Assembly: GCA_003024985.2 (NCBI GenBank)
Contig: PXIH01S0003488.1
From: Euperipatoides rowelli
Taxonomy: Eukaryota; Onychophora; Udeonychophora; Euonychophora; Peripatopsidae
Strand: one strand, 5' to 3'
Length of the DNA: 12,728 nucleotides
A model generated the notes under the pieces. That model had not been told where the DNA came from. It saw nothing but the letters and a program-made list of their open reading frames with translations, and made no database searches. The translations under genes were made by a program, and so were the position numbers. This document shows, one piece after another, positions 8,273-12,728 of the stretch. How positions within the stretch are numbered: the first letter of the stretch is position 1; each line of letters opens with the position of its first letter.

Positions 8273-8520
8273 CTAAACTATAGTAGTATTTTCTTAATTT
8301 CCCACTGCAACATCTATAAAAGCCTTTCTTAAATGCATTATACATACATTAGCTTCTAGTTAATTGTAGTAAGATTTACATAAAAAACATAAAAATTTAT
8401 AAATGTTTCACATCAAATAATAATTAATCGATCAAATGAGTTATTGAGTGAATGTTGCACCATATTAAGTTGCATTAAGGATTTAAAGGTTTGATTCATG
8501 AAAATGAAGGAATGATCATG

Positions 8521-8735
8521 GAGAAAAACAAATTATGTTTTCAGCTTCGTCTTGGCCGTCCAATTAATTTCGATCAATACCAGTCAACATGACAAGAATT
8601 AATGAAGATATAAGCAATTACCTCAGAGGTGTTACAACAATTTTGTGGCAGAGAAAAAAACTAAATATATGTTCAGCTTGGTCTCAGCCTGCTGAATCGA
8701 TTCCCGACCATCCCAGTCCACTAGACAAAAATTGA
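8521..8735. repeat. Two diverged copies of an ~85-bp sequence, 130 bp apart
   Basis: The segments 8521-8605 and 8651-8735 align from GAGAAAAA through a GTTTTCAGCTT/GTTCAGCTTG block and TCTTGGCC/TCTCAGCC. The alignment continues to CCAGTCAACATGACAAGAATT / CCAGTCCACTAGACAAAAATT. Similarity is moderate, with small indels. It looks like an old tandem duplication or two copies of a dispersed repeat. No coding potential is apparent. Confidence 0.65.
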
Positions 8736-9105
8736 TAAGGTCAGAGGTACCAAATAACCTTTGGAACACAACATCACAGCATATTGTGGTTTGTGTCATT
8801 TGATTGAGAATGCAATTTTGATTCTAAAAAATCAATCCCTGAGTTGATTCGATTTTTAGTCTAGGAGATATAGCTATTTAAGTGTTTTAGTACTCCACTT
8901 CCTGTTTTTGTTGGGCATTTCCCAGATAATTGGATAAAAAATAAAACATTCAGTTTTAAAGATAGTTTTGTAAATAAAATAAAATAAATTTACCATTAGC
9001 TTTAAATCATTATAACTGTTGAATGGCTTTATTTGTGCCATATTAGTCAATTGTGTCACACAATTTTAATTTTCACCTAAAGTGTGTTGTCCAACGGTTT
9101 GAGAT

Positions 9106-9131
9106 TATATGTGTATTGGAACACACATATA
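9106..9131. repeat. Short perfect hairpin
   Basis: TATATGTGT (9106-9114) pairs with ACACATATA (9123-9131) around an 8-base loop ATTGGAAC. The 9-bp stem is short and AT-rich, and no adjoining T-tract suggests a terminator. Confidence 0.7.
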
Positions 9132-9354
9132 TCGGATTTGCTTGTGGCCCAAGTCACTGACATTAACATGGGGATCAATTCAGGTAAATGCTGTAGGATT
9201 TCACATAATTTAAAAAGGAACTTATTACCTGTTTAAATTAGAGGTATTCAATTTAAGGTAGTTAATTATGTTTAAATTCTTGATATAAATATTAGGATGA
9301 CCTTAAGGGATATTCTATTTGACTTTATTAAAAAGTCGAACACATTGTTGTCCA

Positions 9355-9745
9355 TAACTGATCGCTTGAGAAGATTAAGAACAAGTATTCAAATCATGAA
9401 AAGGATCTATTTTTCATTCATCAGATCCTCTTTAGAATATTGGACTCCATGTTGAGCCTGACCTTAACAGACAATCAGGTAGAGGCTATTAAATCTCTAA
9501 AGTCAAGAACACTGAATACCATTTTTGCTGATCACTTATTAAGTTATGGTCCAGCCTTAAATTGACTTGGTCTTCAGCCACTAGCATTACATCATTTGAT
9601 GTCTCCATGAAGTTTTTCAAAGTATTCCTTCACACCTCACCAAAGTACATTTTCAGGTATTATCACTGGAAATGCATATTCTTCCAAACCATATGAACCA
9701 GTAAATACAAAAATTCACCTATCAATCATGCTATAATTGGAGATT
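9355..9745 (+). pseudogene. Second LINE relic: C-terminal end of a reverse transcriptase ORF
   Basis: Two frames on the plus strand together read like the end of a LINE ORF2. First comes ITDRLRRLRTSIQIMKRIYF followed by SFIRSSLEYWTPC (to about 9453). Then, after a one-base-type frameshift, LTLTDNQVEAIKSLKSRTLN is followed by IFADHLLSYGPALN, a stop, LGLQPLALHHL and, after a further stop near 9610, YEPVNTKIHL. The order FIRxxLEYxxP ... LTxxQxxxIxxxQxR ... YxxAL ... GLxxLxxRR is the familiar tail of CR1/RTE/L2-type reverse transcriptase proteins. There is no RT core, so the copy is 5'-truncated or its front has decayed. It lies opposite in strand to the larger LINE and appears to belong to a different family. 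The boundaries are approximate. Confidence 0.65.
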
Positions 9746-10487
9746 GAACTCTGGATCAGAATTTAGATGGAGACTTCAGACACAGTGAACTACAGTATAT
9801 CAGTGAGGAATTGAGAGGAAAAAGTGTATAAGTGATATTTTATATAAAAAAATGAGATAACTGTTGAAATGCATTATTTAAATGGTTCTTGTCTCAGGAA
9901 TAAGTGATATATGTACTGGGCAACAGAAACTGCCAATATATGATCCCACTGGATATACTCGATATATTTACTGCTTAGGCATGAAGTATTGGAATGAGAA
10001 AGTTTAGACTGATCTCATGAACATTTTGTAAAATGTCACTTATACCCTTATTCTAATTGTTGACGTGTATATTCTCATAGCGATATTTTTTTATTCATTC
10101 TATCTCTCTGACTTAAGATAACAATATCAATAGTCCTTTGGGATAAGACTTTAGTTTCATCTTTGTTTTAACAGTCACTCAGTCAGGTACCTCAATTTGA
10201 TGTAATTTAATTAGTTTTAGAATAATGTAAAGTAAAAAAAAAGATCAATTAATTATTTTTAATACTCTTACCTGAACAAAGTTTTTAACAATTAATGTGA
10301 AACACCTCCCACATTCGTTCTCCCAAACATCTCCCACAGTCGCCCTAGTATGAAACACTTTGTTATATTAAACTTGACTTCCTTAGTGAATGTAAAATGG
10401 AGATATAAAGTAAAAAGTAAAAAAACAAAAGAAAACATTTCAGTTTGAAATTGTTTTTATTTTTTATTTTTTATCTATTTCCCGGAA
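9746..10487. other. AT-rich intergenic stretch
   Basis: No gene was recognised. The only compositional feature is a small C-rich patch at 10298-10358. In it, CTCCCACATTCG (10306-10317) and CTCCCACAGTCG (10331-10342) form a diverged 25-bp repeat, flanked by two copies of TGAAACAC (10298-10305 and 10351-10358). Confidence 0.5.
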
Positions 10488-10510
10488 TTTTTTTTTTTGT
10501 TAAAAAAAAA
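10488..10510. repeat. Adjacent T11 and A9 homopolymer tracts forming a hairpin
   Basis: T11 (10488-10498), then GTT, then A9 (10502-10510). The tracts are complementary and separated by three bases. They may be a relic of two oppositely oriented poly(A) tails or simple slippage; nothing flanking decides between these. Confidence 0.75.
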
Positions 10511-11658
10511 CCCTAACAAATATAACAAATATTTCCTGGTAACAACATTCCATTTTAAGTTTAAAATCCCAAAAATTTACATTAATTGAATTATTATTAA
10601 AAAAAAAGTTATTTTATTCACTCATATCCTTTTGTTTAAAATACAAATTCACTTTAAATATTACAATGTTTGAATTTCCAGTAATTGAAGATGTGAACAC
10701 CAGGGGGTTTATTAATCCTGATTATGCAATGATAATATGACCAGAGGCGGACTGGTTTACATGACTGGTCTGGTGGGAAAGAAAGAAATTCAGGAAATTC
10801 ACATGAGACAGATAACTAACTACAATAAGTTGAAAACACGCTAATAAAATCATAATGTAAATTGGTTAGATTCCGTTAGCTGCCCACCACTATTTTTTTC
10901 TGTTTTTCTTTTCTTTCTTAGTTTATTAATGTTGTAAACATATTATGTATTTAAATAATTTGAATAAATAATTTGCATGTATTTTGTTATTTAATTTATT
11001 GACGGATTTTTTTTCATTATTGATTTTACTGTCATAATGGCTTAAACTAAGTCGTTATAGCTTATTTCTAATTTATATGAAGTTTATGAACTGATGAATT
11101 TAAAATTTAAAACTGGTACCGGTATTATTTTTGTTTTTCAAAATGTTTGGTGTTACTGAAATACCTGAAAGATGTTTTTTTTTTTATTTTATTAAAATTG
11201 AATAAATATATATTTGTATTTCATTGAGAAGTGTATTTCTCATAAAGATTGGATTTCTAAAAAAAAAAAAAAATACACTGATATTGTATAAAAAGGTCAA
11301 ATTTTAATTACGATGGAAACTATATTTTAAAATCTCACCGATAGGTGTCACAAATGCTACTATTTCGGTTTATTGTGTGATTTAGTTTTAGTTTTTATTT
11401 ATTATGACAAAGTATTAAATTAATCTTATTACAGTTTCTTAATTTTTAAAAATTTAAATGATAAAGATTTTTTACAATAAGATGTATAAATATATACCTA
11501 ATACTATAATTTATACTGCTAATTTCTATTTCTATGCATTTTTTTAATATTAAGGTCATATTGCATATAATTTTTTCCATTGATAAATTCTTTTCGTAAT
11601 TTTTTTTAGAATATTGAAAGTTCCCCGTATCTCACTGAATATTTGTGCAGGGATATTA
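10511..11658. other. AT-rich intergenic stretch with homopolymer runs
   Basis: No gene was recognised. T11 lies at 11175-11185 and A15 at 11259-11273. A short segment CAGAGGCGGACTGG at 10743-10756 resembles the ends of some hAT-type DNA transposons, but no partner end was found, so it is not annotated as an element. Confidence 0.5.
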
Positions 11659-11685
11659 GGTCTGGTGAATAAACTACACCAGATC
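11659..11685. repeat. Short hairpin (9-bp stem)
   Basis: GGTCTGGTG (11659-11667) pairs with CACCAGATC (11677-11685) with one G-T wobble, around the 9-base loop AATAAACTA. It is more GC-rich than its surroundings. Its function is unknown. Confidence 0.7.
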
Positions 11686-11800
11686 GTGTGCTAAAAAGTG
11701 TTTTGCCTTGACCAGTAGCTCTTATGAAATCATATTATTCTCTTGTTTCTACTGCATTTACCTACAGTGTATATCAGGGTTTCACTGGCTTAAAATGCTA

Positions 11801-11851
11801 AACAATTTTAGCCAAAGTAGTGTCTGGATCTCAGACTCAACAATTTTAGCC
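11801..11851. repeat. 13-bp direct repeat, 38-bp period
   Basis: AACAATTTTAGCC occurs at 11801-11813 and again at 11839-11851. Only the 13-mer is shared; the sequence between the copies is unrelated. Confidence 0.8.
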
Positions 11852-11852
11852 G

Positions 11853-11886
11853 ATCTCTAACCTTAACCTATCTCTAACCTTAACCT
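11853..11886. repeat. 17-bp tandem repeat of telomere-like CCTTAA/TAACC motifs
   Basis: ATCTCTAACCTTAACCT is present twice in a row (11853-11869, 11870-11886), followed by TAACCGC and shortly CCAACCCTAAGCCC. The motif resembles degenerate C-rich telomeric DNA (CTAACC/CCTAA families) but is not a regular hexamer or pentamer array. Confidence 0.8.
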
Positions 11887-12027
11887 TAACCGCACACCAA
11901 CCCTAAGCCCAACATAAATATTAAAGCATATTATAAAACAAGTCATAAATAAAGCAACACACTATACTGCAGATAGAGTGCAAGTCGACCTATGATTGGC
12001 TGTTGGACAATGTTAGTCTGATATACA

Positions 12028-12566
12028 GACATTTTATAAAAAGTTCACTGGCACGTTTGATTAAAATGAACTATAGTAAATAGTGGATTTTATTGCAGTG
12101 GCCACTGGTGCATTTTGTGTATGGGGAGAGGCTTTTTGTATGGTTTGAGGGATGGGATGATTTAAGCTTCCCAATGGGGTCAAGGGGTGGAGCCACTAGA
12201 AGCAGTTAGTTTTTAAGGCTTTTGAATATTTAAAACGATTTCTGCTGATACTAAAATAATGCTGAAATTTAAAATAATTCATTATCTAAATCAGCACTCA
12301 GTAAAAGATTATTTCACATTTTGATTATCCTAGGGTTCAGGATTACTGTAATTACTTTTGTGTACAAGCAGTCAAACATTAAAAATTGCAAAAGCATTTA
12401 CAATTTGAAGAACAATCTTTAAGATATCCTGGACTATGAAAGAAAGTCAATAAAGTTATGGATTTACAAGGATTAAGAGAGATGAAAATACAAGATAGTA
12501 AATGAAAATTAAACATATAAAATCAAAATGAAATATTTTCATGATTATAAAAATATGAAAATATTT
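12028..12566. other. AT-rich intergenic stretch
   Basis: No gene or repeat family was recognised. A G-rich patch near 12120-12195 stands out only in composition. Confidence 0.5.
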
Positions 12567-12728
12567 GACTTTACTATTTCAAGCAATCTCATTGGTGAAT
12601 GANTTTACTATTTCAAGCAATCTCATTGGTGAATGATTTTACTATTTCAAGCAATCTCATTGGTGAATGACTTTACTATTTCAAGAAATCTCATTGGTGA
12701 ATGACTTTACTATTTCAAGCAATCTCAT
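12567..12728. repeat. 34-bp tandem satellite, about 4.8 units, open at the right edge
   Basis: Unit starts fall at 12567, 12601, 12635, 12669 and 12703 (the last has 26 bases). The units begin GACTTTACTATTTCAAGCAA and differ at one or two positions: C, N or T at base 3, and one A for C at 12686. Each complete unit contains TCATT-GGTG-AATGA, a 5-bp stem with a 4-base loop spanning the unit junction. The array almost certainly continues past the window. Base 12603 is N, typical of an assembly difficulty in tandem DNA. Confidence 0.95.

Larger units (their letters stand above)
3182..8275 (-). mobile_element. Decayed, nearly full-length non-LTR retrotransposon (LINE; Jockey/CR1-type organisation)
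   Basis: Read on the minus strand, the region shows the standard order of a two-ORF LINE. First comes a Cys/His-rich ORF1 start (about 8272-8021), then the ORF1 body (to about 6459). ORF2 follows with AP-type endonuclease, linker, reverse transcriptase and C-terminal region (6258-3326), then a short 3' UTR and a repeat tail (3205-3182). Every coding block is cut by stops or frameshifts, so the element cannot move on its own. No LTRs are present. The endonuclease of EEP type with EHW and SDH motifs and the FADD reverse transcriptase place it in the APE-bearing LINEs. A precise clade cannot be assigned without a tree. The 5' end is uncertain and may extend above 8275. No target-site duplication was found. 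Confidence 0.9.
8276..9354. other. Intergenic or possible LINE 5' UTR; no gene
   Basis: No convincing open frame occurs here; the 61-codon minus frame at 8874-9059 has no motif. The part nearest 8276 could be 5' UTR of the LINE. An imperfect inverted pairing occurs at about 8824-8865 (CTAAAAAATCAA against TTGATTCGATTTTTAG), and a better hairpin occurs at 9106-9131. Confidence 0.5.
11768..12027. repeat. 260-bp segment bounded by 10-bp inverted repeats, possible MITE
   Basis: TGTATATCAG (11768-11777) is the exact reverse complement of CTGATATACA (12018-12027). The interval has no coding frame and also holds the 13-bp direct repeat and the telomere-like repeat listed separately. Short non-coding elements with terminal inverted repeats look like this. 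No target-site duplication is visible beside the arms, and a 10-bp match can arise by chance, so this is tentative. Confidence 0.3.

Noticed and set aside
8874-9059. 61-codon minus frame
   Set aside because: It has no domain or context, and a hydrophobic AT-rich composition is expected by chance.
10743-10780. hAT-like transposon end (CAGAGGCGGACTGG)
   Set aside because: Only one end is seen; no matching inverted end or 8-bp target duplication was found in the window.
11853-11920. True telomere or chromosome end
   Set aside because: Only two 17-bp units and scattered variants occur, with ordinary sequence on both sides; at most interstitial telomere-like DNA.
12567-12728. CRISPR array
   Set aside because: Units are head-to-tail with no unique spacers, and the window is eukaryotic.

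Overview
The window is a strongly AT-rich piece of eukaryotic, almost certainly invertebrate metazoan, genomic DNA. It contains a single-exon seven-transmembrane receptor reading frame, decayed non-LTR retrotransposons, a minisatellite, a second tandem repeat at the right edge, and long gene-poor stretches without bacterial-style gene packing. The phylum cannot be fixed. A divergent FMRFamide-receptor-like GPCR and Jockey/CR1-type LINEs are found in molluscs, annelids and arthropods alike. One ambiguous base (12603) lies in the terminal tandem repeat.

Layout. 1-704: about 18 degenerate copies of a ~39-bp minisatellite, open to the left. 711-758: a near-perfect 22-bp-arm hairpin at its right border. 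1316-2371 (minus): an uninterrupted 351-codon rhodopsin-class GPCR, the only intact gene visible. 2429-3181: no recognised gene. About 3182-8275 (minus): a nearly full-length but dead LINE. Its 3' repeat tail lies at 3182-3205. ORF2 remnants (endonuclease, linker, reverse transcriptase and C-terminal region, in the expected order) span 3326-6258. ORF1 remnants, with a Cys/His-rich zinc-finger-like N-terminus, span about 6459-8272. The element is broken by stops, frameshifts, a 24-bp inverted duplication, a 29-bp tandem duplication and a 56-bp insertion with 8-bp target-site duplications. 8521-8735: two diverged copies of an ~85-bp sequence. About 9355-9745 (plus): a 5'-truncated second LINE relic encoding the end of a reverse transcriptase ORF. 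9746-12566: AT-rich DNA with homopolymer tracts, small hairpins, a 17-bp telomere-like tandem repeat and a short inverted repeat. 12567-12728: a 34-bp tandem repeat running off the right edge.

Nothing links these parts into a pathway. The picture is one receptor gene in repeat-rich DNA. The most notable items are the hairpin bordering the minisatellite, the resemblance of the minisatellite's open frame to a reverse-transcriptase motif, the unusual receptor motifs, and the well-preserved record of how the LINE decayed. I do not see convincing evidence of a new multi-gene system.
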